Positions 8,048 through 16,009 of a stretch of DNA of 64,000 nucleotides are shown in pieces. The position numbers and the translations under genes were made by a program. The stretch lies in assembly GCF_021648825.1 (NCBI RefSeq), contig NZ_JAKJHS010000001.1, forward strand, positions 434,001-498,000, in the 5' to 3' direction. A model generated the notes under the pieces. The model was not told the DNA's origin and did not search any database. It was given only the letters and a program-made list of their open reading frames with translations. Source of the DNA: Rhizobium halophilum (GTDB lineage: Bacteria; Pseudomonadota; Alphaproteobacteria; Rhizobiales; Rhizobiaceae). How positions within the stretch are numbered: the first letter of the stretch is position 1; every line of letters begins with the position of its first letter.

Positions 8048-8191
8048 ATGACGCAGAACGCATCCCATCTCGATCAGGAACCCGCTGAAGGCTCGCGCAA
8101 AACTGTCGAGCACGAGCTTGCGCGGAATGACAAGAAAGCCAAGGAAAATGGCCGTGACGTGCGCAACAAAGAAAGCGACGAGAAACGCTAG
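8048..8191 (+). CDS. Very small hydrophilic protein (47 aa)
   Basis: A 47-residue, highly charged protein that begins MTQNASHLDQEPAEGSRKTV and ends in a run of Lys, Asp, Glu, Asn and Arg. It has no hydrophobic segment and no Cys. AAAGGAG lies eight bases before the ATG. It has its own exact general-stress promoter 24 bases upstream. I recognise no family. It resembles the small hydrophilic proteins common in rhizobial stress regulons. The start signal and promoter make it more than a chance frame. Confidence 0.7.
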   Translation: MTQNASHLDQEPAEGSRKTVEHELARNDKKAKENGRDVRNKESDEKR

Positions 8192-8298
8192 CCTATAGAA
8201 ACAGCACCGTGTTCCGGGGCGTCAGGTGAAGCAGGGATAGGCTGTTTCACCGGGCGAGGCACCTCGGATGCTCCCTCGCATCGCCGACGTCATGTGCG

Positions 8299-8323
8299 GG
8301 AACAAGCACCCGCTTTGGCCGTT
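8299..8323 (+). promoter_or_regulatory. EcfG/RpoE2-type promoter of treZ-treY
   Basis: GGAAC at 8299-8303 and GTT at 8321-8323 with 17 bases between, 30 bases before the treZ ATG. General-stress control of trehalose synthesis is well known in alphaproteobacteria. Confidence 0.75.
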
Positions 8324-8352
8324 TGAACGTCTCCGCATCAGGGGGCTTCCGC

Positions 8353-10179
8353 ATGACATCTGCAGTGAACACAAACGATGAGTTCCGCGCCTTTCCAAAG
8401 ACCTGGGGGGCGGAATTCGTAGCCTTAGGCGAAGTGCGCTTTCGGCTATGGGCACCGGGCCAGCAGGAGGTGGTCCTGCGTCTCGGGACCAGCGAAACTC
8501 CGATGAGCCGTAGTGACGACGGGTGGTTTGAACTTCTGGCCACGGGGGTTGCCGCCGGGACAGAATACGCCTTCGTACTGGCAGACGGCACTCCTATTCC
8601 CGATCCGGCCTCGCGCGGCCAGAAGGACGAGGTCAGTGGTCCGTCGCTCGTTATCGACCCGACGAACTATGAGTGGCGCAATGCGGGATGGCGGGGTCGC
8701 CCCTGGGAAGAAGCCGTTATTTACGAGATGCATGTTGGGACCTTCACCGACGAAGGCACCTTCCGATCGGCCATCCAGAAACTGCCGCATCTGGTGGAAC
8801 TCGGCATCACCGCCGTGGAAATCATGCCTGTGGCACAGTTCGCGGGCAATCGCGGCTGGGGCTATGACGGCGTCCTGCTGTATGCGCCGCACCGTGCTTA
8901 CGGCCAGCCGGAGGACATGAAAGCCTTCATCGACGCTGCCCATGGCCACGGCCTGATGGTCCTTCTCGATGTCGTCTACAATCATTTCGGCCCGGAAGGG
9001 AATTATCTGCCGGTGATCGCGCCGAGCTTCTTCCATCCTGAAAAAAAGACGCCCTGGGGCGCAGCAATCGCCTACGAAACCGATGCTGTCCGCCGCTTCT
9101 TCATCGAGAACGCGCTCTACTGGCTGGACGAATTCCAGCTCGATGGATTGCGATTCGATGCCATCGATCAGATCGGCGACGACAAATCGGGAACGCACAT
9201 TCTGATCGAGATCGCCGAGCGTATCCGCGCAGAGTTCGCTGAACGTCTCATCCACCTGACGACGGAGGACTCGCGCAACGTTACCTTCCTTCATGAGCGA
9301 AACGCCGAGGGAGGTATTCCGCGGTTCACGGCAGAGTGGAACGACGACCTGCACAACGCCATCCACGTTTATGCGACGGGAGAAACCGATGGTTACTATC
9401 GCGATTTCGCGGAAGAGACGGAGCGTCTTGTAGCCCGCACGTTTGCCGAAGGCTTCGCCTACCAGGGCGAGAAATCAAAGGTAAGCGGTGAGATCCGCGG
9501 CGTCGACAGCCGCAAGCAACCGCCCATCGCCTTCGTGGACTTCATCCAGAACCACGACCAGGTGGGCAACCGTGCCTTCGGCGATCGCCTGCTGTCGCTG
9601 GCAGGTCCCGAGAAGGTCAAGGCGCTGCTCTCTGCACTTCTGCTGTCCCCCCACATCCCTCTGATGTTCATGGGAGAGGAATACGGCGAAACCCGCCCCT
9701 TCCTGTTCTTCACGGACTTCCACGGCGAACTGGCAAAGGCCGTTCGAGAAGGCCGCAGGCGAGAGTTCGAGGGCCATGCCGGACACGGTCATGAGGATGA
9801 AGAAATCCCGGATCCCAATGCACAAAGCACCTTCAGCGACTGCAAGCTGGACTGGACCGAGCCCACCACCGACGAAGGGCGGGAGTGGATGGAACTCACG
9901 AAGCAGCTTTTGACACTACGAAAGGAAAGGATCGTCCCATTGATCCGCAATGCAAGGGAGGCTGGCGGAACGATTGTCGAGGCCGCGAACGGACTGGTGG
10001 CCGTCGCATGGGATTTTCCGGAGGGAAAACTTGGCATGGCGATCAATCTCGGCACTGAAGCCAGGCCGCTGCCCAACCTTCCGGGAGACCCGATCTACAG
10101 CTTCCCGCCGCATGGCTCGGGCGGCAGCTTGCCCGCTGGCTCCATCATCGTGACCGCCACGGCTGGAGGCAAGGCGTGA
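8353..10179 (+). CDS. treZ: Malto-oligosyltrehalose trehalohydrolase
   Basis: Cuts trehalose from the end of maltooligosyl-trehalose in the TreY/TreZ route from glycogen-type glucans. The 608-residue product has an N-terminal beta domain (about 1-95, with RFRLWAPGQQEVVLRLG), then a GH13 barrel. The latter shows VLLDVVYNHFGPEGNYL, the nucleophile motif DGLRFDAIDQI and the transition-state motif DFIQNHDQVGNR. The ATG at 8353 follows AGGGGG. It overlaps treY by four bases, and an exact general-stress promoter lies just upstream. Neither treX/glgX nor glycogen genes lie in this window, so the glucan supply comes from elsewhere. Confidence 0.96.
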   Translation: MTSAVNTNDEFRAFPKTWGAEFVALGEVRFRLWAPGQQEVVLRLGTSETPMSRSDDGWFELLATGVAAGTEYAFVLADGTPIPDPASRGQKDEVSGPSLVIDPTNYEWRNAGWRGRPWEEAVIYEMHVGTFTDEGTFRSAIQKLPHLVELGITAVEIMPVAQFAGNRGWGYDGVLLYAPHRAYGQPEDMKAFIDAAHGHGLMVLLDVVYNHFGPEGNYLPVIAPSFFHPEKKTPWGAAIAYETDAVRRFFIENALYWLDEFQLDGLRFDAIDQIGDDKSGTHILIEIAERIRAEFAERLIHLTTEDSRNVTFLHERNAEGGIPRFTAEWNDDLHNAIHVYATGETDGYYRDFAEETERLVARTFAEGFAYQGEKSKVSGEIRGVDSRKQPPIAFVDFIQNHDQVGNRAFGDRLLSLAGPEKVKALLSALLLSPHIPLMFMGEEYGETRPFLFFTDFHGELAKAVREGRRREFEGHAGHGHEDEEIPDPNAQSTFSDCKLDWTEPTTDEGREWMELTKQLLTLRKERIVPLIRNAREAGGTIVEAANGLVAVAWDFPEGKLGMAINLGTEARPLPNLPGDPIYSFPPHGSGGSLPAGSIIVTATAGGKA

Positions 10180-12707
10180 AGATCCCCTCCTCTACATATC
10201 GCCTTCAGTTCCGCAACGGCATGACCTTCGATGGTGCTGCCGCACTGGTTCCCTATTTGAAGCGTCTCGGCATCAGCCACCTTTACGCCTCCCCCATCTT
10301 TACCGCGACCAGCGGCTCGACCCACGGCTATGACGTAACGGATGCCAATGAGTTCGACCCAACGCTCGGTGGTCGCGAGGGGTTTGATCGTCTTTCGCGA
10401 GTGCTGCAAGAGCATGGCCTTGGCCTGATCCTCGACATCGTTCCGAACCACATGGCCGCCTCGCTGGAGAACCATTGGTGGCGGGACGTGGTGGAACACG
10501 GCCAGGCGAGCCGATTCTCACATTACTTCGACATCGACTGGACCCGCAGGCTGACGCTGCCCTTCCTTGGCGATACCTTCGACAAGGTTCTTGCGGACGG
10601 GGATCTGTCGATTCAGAAGGACCCAAAGACGGGAAAACCTTCTCTCGCCTATTACGAGACCTACTACCCGCTCTCCCCCGCCACCTATCAAGGACGGGAA
10701 GACGAGGTCTTGACTATCGCTGACCCGGCCGGAATCGCCGCCGTCCACGAGCAGCAGCCGTGGCGCCTGATGTCCTGGCGCGATGCACCGCGCGATCTCA
10801 GCTACCGTCGCTTCTTCGAGATTACGGGCCTCGTCGGCTTGCGGGTGGAGGATCCGGAGGTCTTCGATGCGGCCCACCGCACTGTGCTGGAGATGGTCAG
10901 AGATGGCCGCGTCGACGGCCTTCGTATCGACCACGTCGACGGGTTGGCTGATCCGAAGGGATATCTGGACCGGCTTCGCCAGGCAGTCGGTCCCGACACC
11001 TATATCGTCATCGAGAAGATACTGGGCGAAGGCGAACAACTGCCATCCGACTGGCCGGTCTCCGGGACCACCGGATACGAATTCATCGGCTCGCTTGCCA
11101 ATGTGCTGGTGGATGGCAGTAAGACCGAAACCTTGAGCAAAGCCTATGACGCCCTGACGGAGAAGACCGCGCAGCCGCTGGAAGCTCTGCGTGAAGCCAA
11201 GCTGCTGATGGCGAACAACAACTTTGAGGGCGAGGTTGCAACGCTGCGCAGGCTTGCTCTGAAGCTGCATGAAGCCTGTGGAACCGGACCCGCAGATGCA
11301 GATGCCGTGCACAATGCCCTTCGTGAACTCCTTGTCGCCTTCGATGTCTACCGGACCTATGGAACGGAGCGGGGAATGCCGCAGGAGGGGCAGGACCTGT
11401 TGGCAGCCGTTGTTCAGTCGGTGAAAGACGGGCCACATGCTCCAGATCCTGATGCACTCGGCTTCATTGAGCGCATCCTTCTCGGAAAGGTGCCGGCGCC
11501 ACAGGCGGGTATTGCTTCCCTCTTCCGCACTCGCTTCCAGCAGTTGACCGGACCGCTGATGGCAAAGTCCCTGGAAGACACGCTCTTCTTCCGTCACCAC
11601 CGCTTCCTCGCCTTGAACGAAGTCGGGAGCGAGGCGGAGCCGAAGGCGGCGTCCCTGGAACGCTTCCACGCGCAAATGCAGGTTCGTCTGCAGCGCCAGC
11701 CGCACGGACTGTCAGGCACATCCACGCATGACACCAAGCGCGGGGAGGACGCGAGGGCCCGGCTCTACGCGATCAGCGAGGCTCCCGATGTCTGGGCCGC
11801 GGCGGTTGAGCGCTGGCGCGCCATGAACCAAGTGAATATCGCTTCCCTGGATGATGGTCCGGCCCCTGAACCCTCTACCGAATGGATGCTCTACCAGGCA
11901 TTGGCGGGAGCCTGGCCTGCTGATCCATCGGTGAGTGATGCGAATGATTTGAAAGCTCTCGAAGAACGGTTCCTCGACTATGTCGAGAAAGCGCTTCGCG
12001 AGGCAAAGCAGCGCACCAGTTGGAACGACGTGAACGAAGCATACGAAAACGCGGTCAAATCTTACGCGAAGCGGCTTCTGTCCCTAGACAGCGAGTTTCT
12101 TTCCGATTTCCAGAACACGCTCGTGCCCTTCCTTCGCGCGGGACTTGTCAACGGGATTACCCAGACGCTGATCAAGATGACGGCTCCAGGGGTGCCGGAC
12201 ATCTACCAGGGCAGCGAGCGTCTTGACCTCAGCCTGGTCGATCCGGACAACCGCCGCCCCCCAGAGTTCGGGCTGCTGAAAAGCGCACTTGTCGACGATG
12301 GAGCACTACCTTCGGAAGAAGAGGACTGGCGCAACGGTCGGCTGAAGCAAAACATGATTAGGACGGTGCTGAACCTACGACAGAGGTTGCCGGATCTCTT
12401 TGCCTCAGGCAACTACATGCCGCTCAGCTCCCGTGGCGACCGCGCCCCCCACCTCGTGAGTTTTTCGCGCCAGAGCCAGGATGCAGCGGTGATCGTCATC
12501 GCGCCGCGCCTCGTCTTCAACGCCTTCCGCCAAGGCGGCTTGCCGGTGTCGGAGCCTTGGGCCCACACGGAAATCTTGCTGCCGCAGGAGCTTGGTGGAC
12601 GCAGCTACAGCGACATCTTCACGGGCAGGAGCTTCCAGCCGACCACCAGCCTCTCCGTCAGTTGGGCATTCGCAACTTACCCGTTCTCCGTGCTGGTCGC
12701 GCAGTAA
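10176..12707 (+). CDS. treY: Malto-oligosyltrehalose synthase
   Basis: Isomerises the reducing-end glucose linkage of maltodextrins from alpha-1,4 to alpha,alpha-1,1. The 843-residue length is typical. GH13_26 features include SHLYASPIFTATSGSTHGYD near residue 35, LILDIVPNHMA near 88, the nucleophile motif VDGLRIDHVDGLADP near 248, YIVIEKILGEGEQLP near 277, and GTSTHDTKRGED near 515. The start is GTG at 10176, overlapping the treZ stop. A strong hairpin follows the stop. TreY and TreZ act in sequence to release free trehalose, an osmo- and desiccation protectant. Confidence 0.96.
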   Translation: MKIPSSTYRLQFRNGMTFDGAAALVPYLKRLGISHLYASPIFTATSGSTHGYDVTDANEFDPTLGGREGFDRLSRVLQEHGLGLILDIVPNHMAASLENHWWRDVVEHGQASRFSHYFDIDWTRRLTLPFLGDTFDKVLADGDLSIQKDPKTGKPSLAYYETYYPLSPATYQGREDEVLTIADPAGIAAVHEQQPWRLMSWRDAPRDLSYRRFFEITGLVGLRVEDPEVFDAAHRTVLEMVRDGRVDGLRIDHVDGLADPKGYLDRLRQAVGPDTYIVIEKILGEGEQLPSDWPVSGTTGYEFIGSLANVLVDGSKTETLSKAYDALTEKTAQPLEALREAKLLMANNNFEGEVATLRRLALKLHEACGTGPADADAVHNALRELLVAFDVYRTYGTERGMPQEGQDLLAAVVQSVKDGPHAPDPDALGFIERILLGKVPAPQAGIASLFRTRFQQLTGPLMAKSLEDTLFFRHHRFLALNEVGSEAEPKAASLERFHAQMQVRLQRQPHGLSGTSTHDTKRGEDARARLYAISEAPDVWAAAVERWRAMNQVNIASLDDGPAPEPSTEWMLYQALAGAWPADPSVSDANDLKALEERFLDYVEKALREAKQRTSWNDVNEAYENAVKSYAKRLLSLDSEFLSDFQNTLVPFLRAGLVNGITQTLIKMTAPGVPDIYQGSERLDLSLVDPDNRRPPEFGLLKSALVDDGALPSEEEDWRNGRLKQNMIRTVLNLRQRLPDLFASGNYMPLSSRGDRAPHLVSFSRQSQDAAVIVIAPRLVFNAFRQGGLPVSEPWAHTEILLPQELGGRSYSDIFTGRSFQPTTSLSVSWAFATYPFSVLVAQ

Positions 12708-12719
12708 GCCATACAAGAA

Positions 12720-12757
12720 AAGGCCGCCAATCTCCCAATCGGCGGCCTTCGTTTCTC
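12720..12757. terminator. Bidirectional terminator between treY and the microprotein genes
   Basis: AAGGCCGCC (12720-12728) pairs with GGCGGCCTT (12741-12749). The nine-base stem has T-rich sequence on both sides, which suits the convergent genes. Confidence 0.8.
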
Positions 12758-12776
12758 CCTCCGAGAATCGTCTTTC

Positions 12777-12851
12777 TTAGCCGAGGCCAATAAACGACAG
12801 GATGGCAAGAACGATGACGACTGCTCCAACGAGCCAGATGATGCTGTTCAT
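12777..12851 (-). CDS. 24-residue single-span membrane microprotein (copy 2)
   Basis: A 25-codon frame with AAAGGAG seven bases before the ATG (12849-12851). The peptide is almost entirely one hydrophobic segment. It begins MNSIIWLVGAVVIVLAIL and ends in a Gly-Leu-Gly tail, so it should insert as one short membrane helix. Seventeen of its 24 residues match those of the upstream peptide at 12886-12960, which points to a tandem duplication. There is no separate promoter between them, so it is probably the second gene of a two-gene transcript. I know no assigned function; similar short peptides are usually labelled hypothetical in alphaproteobacteria. Confidence 0.75.
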   Translation of the reverse strand: MNSIIWLVGAVVIVLAILSFIGLG

Positions 12852-12885
12852 GTTTCTCTCCTTTTCTTTTGCGAGGAATTCGTGA

Positions 12886-12960
12886 TCAAGCCATACCGAT
12901 CAGGTTGAGGATGGCGATCACAATCACCACGGCGCCCACCAACCACACGATGCTGTACAT
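12886..12960 (-). CDS. 24-residue single-span membrane microprotein (copy 1)
   Basis: A 25-codon frame with ACAGGAG eight bases before the ATG (12958-12960). The peptide begins MYSIVWLVGAVVIVIAIL and ends NLIGMA: one predicted membrane helix with almost no soluble part. It is a close paralogue of the peptide at 12777-12851. An exact GGAAC-N17-GTT promoter lies 30 bases upstream and is divergent from the matching promoter of the NADH dehydrogenase gene. Longer frames through this position reach 13125 but have no good start. Function unknown; a membrane-stress role is only a guess. Confidence 0.78.
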   Translation of the reverse strand: MYSIVWLVGAVVIVIAILNLIGMA

Positions 12961-12989
12961 GGTTTTCTCCTGTGTTTCTCGGCAGGTTG

Positions 12990-13014
12990 AACGGTGGCAT
13001 GGTAAAAAGGTTCC
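12990..13014 (-). promoter_or_regulatory. EcfG/RpoE2-type promoter of the microprotein pair
   Basis: Minus strand: GGAAC at 13010-13014 and GTT at 12990-12992 with 17 bases between, 30 bases before the first microprotein start. Back to back with the ndh promoter 14 bases away. Confidence 0.75.
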
Positions 13015-13028
13015 AGCCCCTCCGGGTT

Positions 13029-13053
13029 GGAACAATGGCATGGAGTTCGTGTT
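13029..13053 (+). promoter_or_regulatory. EcfG/RpoE2-type promoter of ndh and following genes
   Basis: GGAAC at 13029-13033 and GTT at 13051-13053 with 17 bases between, 45 bases before the ndh start. Confidence 0.75.
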
Positions 13054-13097
13054 GAACGGTCTGCGACATTGTCGATGTCGCCGAGCACGGGGAGAGT

Positions 13098-14420
13098 ATG
13101 ACGGAAGAGATCTCTCGAGTATCACAACTGCGACCGGCGCGCCCGCACGTCGTCATCATTGGCGGCGGCTTTGCAGGACTCGCCTGCGCCCGAAGCCTCG
13201 GCAACGCCGAGATCGATGTGACGGTCATTGACAGGCGCAATCACAATCTCTTCCAGCCGCTCCTCTATCAAGTCGCAACCGCTGCGCTGTCGCCTGCCGA
13301 CATCTCGGAGCCCATCCGCCGAACGCTTGGCCGCTACCGCAACATCAAGGTCATGCTCGCCGAGGTCAATGGCGTGGACCCCACAACGAAATCGGTTCGA
13401 TTCGATGACGGCGGTGCGGTAAGCTACGATCACCTCGTCATAGCAACTGGATCGGAATACAACTACTTCGGCCACGATGAATGGCGGGCGTGGGCGCCGG
13501 GGCTCAAGACGATACATGAAGCGCGCCTCATCCGGCAGCGGTTGCTGGTCGCCTTCGAGAAGGCTGAACGAACAGATGACCCCGAGGAAAAACAGAGGCT
13601 TTTGACCAGCGTCGTCATAGGCGGCGGCCCAACCGGTGTGGAGATGGCAGGTGCCATCGCCGAACTGGGACGTTTCATGATTACCCGGGATTTCCGCGAC
13701 CTCTCTCCAAACCATTTCAAGGTCATCCTGATCGAGGCGGCACCGCGACTGCTCGCCGCTTTTCCCGAGAACCTGGCTCGATACGCCGAAAGATCCCTGG
13801 TGGAGGGGGGAGTTCAGGTGCTCACCAATACGCCCGTCGAGAACATCACCAAGAGCGAAGTCATCGCTGGCGGCAGGACGTTTTCGACAGGCTGCGTCGT
13901 GTGGGGCGCAGGAGTAAAGGCCTCTCCTGCCGCAAGCTGGTTGGGGATCGAAGGCAAGGCTGGCGGGCGCATCCCCGTTGAACCAGATCTTGCGGTCCAG
14001 GGCTTCAACGACATCTATGCGATCGGCGATACGGCCCTTGGAATGGGGGAGAGCGGAAAACCGCTCGCGGCCCTGGCGCAGGTTGCCAAGCAACAAGGGG
14101 ACTACCTCGGAGAAGCGCTCAAGGCCAAGCTGCTTGACGGCCGGGCGCCGGAGGCATTTCGCTTCCGCGATCGCGGGAACACCGCCGTTATCGGACGCAA
14201 TGCGGCGATCTTCGACTTCGGCACCTGGCAGATGAAAGGCAGGTTGGCCTGGCTCCTTTGGGCGATGGTCCACGTCTATCTGCTCGTGAACTTCGAAAAG
14301 CGTCTGCTCGTCAGCATCCAGTGGATCTGGCGCTATGCCACACGTCAGCGCGGCGCGCGCATCATCGACGAGAACGCCGCCACCCAGGTGCCGGCTTCGA
14401 CACGAAGGACGGAAACATGA
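13098..14420 (+). CDS. ndh: Type II NADH:quinone oxidoreductase (NDH-2)
   Basis: A 440-residue membrane-attached flavoprotein that passes electrons from NADH to quinone without pumping protons. The FAD motif VVIIGGGFAGLACARSLG is near residues 18-35, NLFQPLLYQVATAALSPADI near 52, and the NADH motif VVIGGGPTGVEMAGAIAEL near 173. DIYAIGDTA is near 312. A hydrophobic C-terminal hairpin (LAWLLWAMVHVYLLVNFEKR) fits membrane binding. Its stop overlaps the next small gene (ATGA), and a P450 follows. Under a stress promoter it would let respiration bypass complex I. Confidence 0.9.
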   Translation: MTEEISRVSQLRPARPHVVIIGGGFAGLACARSLGNAEIDVTVIDRRNHNLFQPLLYQVATAALSPADISEPIRRTLGRYRNIKVMLAEVNGVDPTTKSVRFDDGGAVSYDHLVIATGSEYNYFGHDEWRAWAPGLKTIHEARLIRQRLLVAFEKAERTDDPEEKQRLLTSVVIGGGPTGVEMAGAIAELGRFMITRDFRDLSPNHFKVILIEAAPRLLAAFPENLARYAERSLVEGGVQVLTNTPVENITKSEVIAGGRTFSTGCVVWGAGVKASPAASWLGIEGKAGGRIPVEPDLAVQGFNDIYAIGDTALGMGESGKPLAALAQVAKQQGDYLGEALKAKLLDGRAPEAFRFRDRGNTAVIGRNAAIFDFGTWQMKGRLAWLLWAMVHVYLLVNFEKRLLVSIQWIWRYATRQRGARIIDENAATQVPASTRRTET

Positions 14421-14701
14421 ACACCGCAAACCCACAGTTGGAAGGTCTTTACCTCGCCATTGCCTCAATCAACCGTCTGCTGGTGAGCAAGGGCATCGTC
14501 AGCTATTCTGAACTGCAACAGGTGCTGCAAGAGGCGGAACAGACAGTCCTGAACGACCAACAACCGCTTGATGTCTCACTATCGCATCAGAAGGCGGTCG
14601 CGTTCCCCATCCGTGTGCTGCTCCTGGCCAATGAAGCTGCCGAACGCGGTGATACGTTCGACTTCGAGGATCTGGCCCGCGAAGTCGGCCGCCGCACCTG
14701 A
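14417..14701 (+). CDS. Small helical protein of unknown function (94 aa)
   Basis: A 94-residue soluble protein, mostly predicted helix, with IASINRLLVSKGIVSYSELQ at residues 15-34 and DFEDLAREVGRRT at the end. The ATG at 14417 overlaps the ndh stop codon by four bases, so it is translationally coupled to ndh; a P450 gene starts nine bases after it. No family is recognised. The pattern of a hydrophobic helix, a Gly-Ile/Thr-Val/Ile-Ser turn and an acidic helix recalls the 83-residue protein at 18537-18788. It may serve the dehydrogenase or the P450, but this is from position only. Confidence 0.72.
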   Translation: MNTANPQLEGLYLAIASINRLLVSKGIVSYSELQQVLQEAEQTVLNDQQPLDVSLSHQKAVAFPIRVLLLANEAAERGDTFDFEDLAREVGRRT

Positions 14702-14710
14702 GGTGGCCGG

Positions 14711-15994
14711 ATGACTGCCAAAGCCTCATCTGGCCCAACACATGCCGCCATCCCCAGCGACGGCGCGTGGGACGCTACCTTGTCCCTTTTGCGCGAGGGC
14801 TACTACTTCATCCCGAACCGCTGCCGTCGGCTGAACAGCGACATCTTCCGGGCCCGCCTCACGCTCACCGACGTGATTTGTATGCAAGGTCCGGAAGCAG
14901 CCGAGCTCTTCTATGGCGACGCACCGCTTACCCGCCAGCAAGCCATGCCGCAGACGGTGCTCCGCCTCTTGCAGGACAAGGGCAGCGTCCAGCAACTGGA
15001 TGGGGACGCTCACAGGCACCGAAAGGGGCTGTTCATCTCGATCCTCATGGCTCCGGGCGAGGTCGAGCGTCTGCGGCACGCTTTCCGGCGGGAGTGGCTG
15101 GCCCGGCTTCAGTCTTGGGAGAACCATGAAAAAGTCGTCCTGATCGACGAAGTCCATCTGATCCTTACCCGCGCGGTCTGTAACTGGGCAGGCGTGCCGG
15201 TCGGCGACAGTGAAGAGATGGCGACGGAACTTGCAGGCATGGTCGAATATGCCGGTCATTTCCGTCCGGGCACCGTCGGAGCACTTTGGCGCCGACGTCG
15301 GACGGAGCGGCATGTGAGAAAGCTGGTGGCGGAGGCACGGGCCAAAAGGGGCAGCGTGGACCCGTCCCTGCCGCTCAACCGCGTTGCGGCCTTCCGCGAC
15401 GTCGACGGCGAGGCGCTCAGCGTCGATGTGGCCGCAGTGGAGATAATCAACATGCTGCGTCCGGTTGTTGCCGTCGGGCGCTTCATCGTCTTTGCGGCAC
15501 TCCAACTGCATGAGAAATCCGAATGGGCCGACCTCTTCCGCAACGGCCATGAGGATCGATTGGAGCAGTTCGCCGAAGAGGTCCGGCGCATCAGCCCCTT
15601 CTTCCCTTTCATCGGCGCAAGGGCGCAGGAGGACGTGCGTTGGCGCCAGCATATCTTTCCAAAGGGGCAGTGGTTTCTGCTCGACCTCTTTGGCACCACC
15701 CACGACCCGAAGCTCTTTCCTCATCCGGAAGTGTTCCGTGACGATCGTTCCATCTCCTGGCGCGATCAAGGCTATGATTTTATCCCGCAAGGTGCAGGAC
15801 ACGTCGCCTCGACCCACCGCTGCCCAGGCGAGATGATGACCGTCGAGTTGATCAAGGAATCCGTGAGGCTACTGAGCCAGGAAACTTTTTACGTTGTCCC
15901 GCCTCAGAACCTTTCCGTCAGAATGAACCGTGTGCCGGCCCTCCCCGAGAGTGGCTTCGTCATTGAGCAGGCGAAGGCGCGGCCCTTGTTGTGA
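14711..15994 (+). CDS. Cytochrome P450, CYP152 (fatty-acid peroxygenase) type
   Basis: A 427-residue P450 with features of the H2O2-using CYP152 family. In the I-helix an Arg-Pro pair (NMLRPVVAVG, R250-P251) replaces the usual acid-alcohol pair and can bind the fatty-acid carboxylate. The haem-thiolate loop is FIPQGAGHVASTHRCPGE with Cys371, and EEVRR (289-293) fits the K-helix motif. Near the haem distal side it has VQQLDGDAHRHRK. Gln94 aligns with the Gln of P450-BSbeta rather than the His of the decarboxylase OleT, so alpha/beta-hydroxylation of fatty acids is the better guess. It needs no redox partner. It ends the ndh operon under a stress promoter. Confidence 0.88.
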   Translation: MTAKASSGPTHAAIPSDGAWDATLSLLREGYYFIPNRCRRLNSDIFRARLTLTDVICMQGPEAAELFYGDAPLTRQQAMPQTVLRLLQDKGSVQQLDGDAHRHRKGLFISILMAPGEVERLRHAFRREWLARLQSWENHEKVVLIDEVHLILTRAVCNWAGVPVGDSEEMATELAGMVEYAGHFRPGTVGALWRRRRTERHVRKLVAEARAKRGSVDPSLPLNRVAAFRDVDGEALSVDVAAVEIINMLRPVVAVGRFIVFAALQLHEKSEWADLFRNGHEDRLEQFAEEVRRISPFFPFIGARAQEDVRWRQHIFPKGQWFLLDLFGTTHDPKLFPHPEVFRDDRSISWRDQGYDFIPQGAGHVASTHRCPGEMMTVELIKESVRLLSQETFYVVPPQNLSVRMNRVPALPESGFVIEQAKARPLL

Positions 15995-16009
15995 GCCGCG
16001 CCCGGGGCA

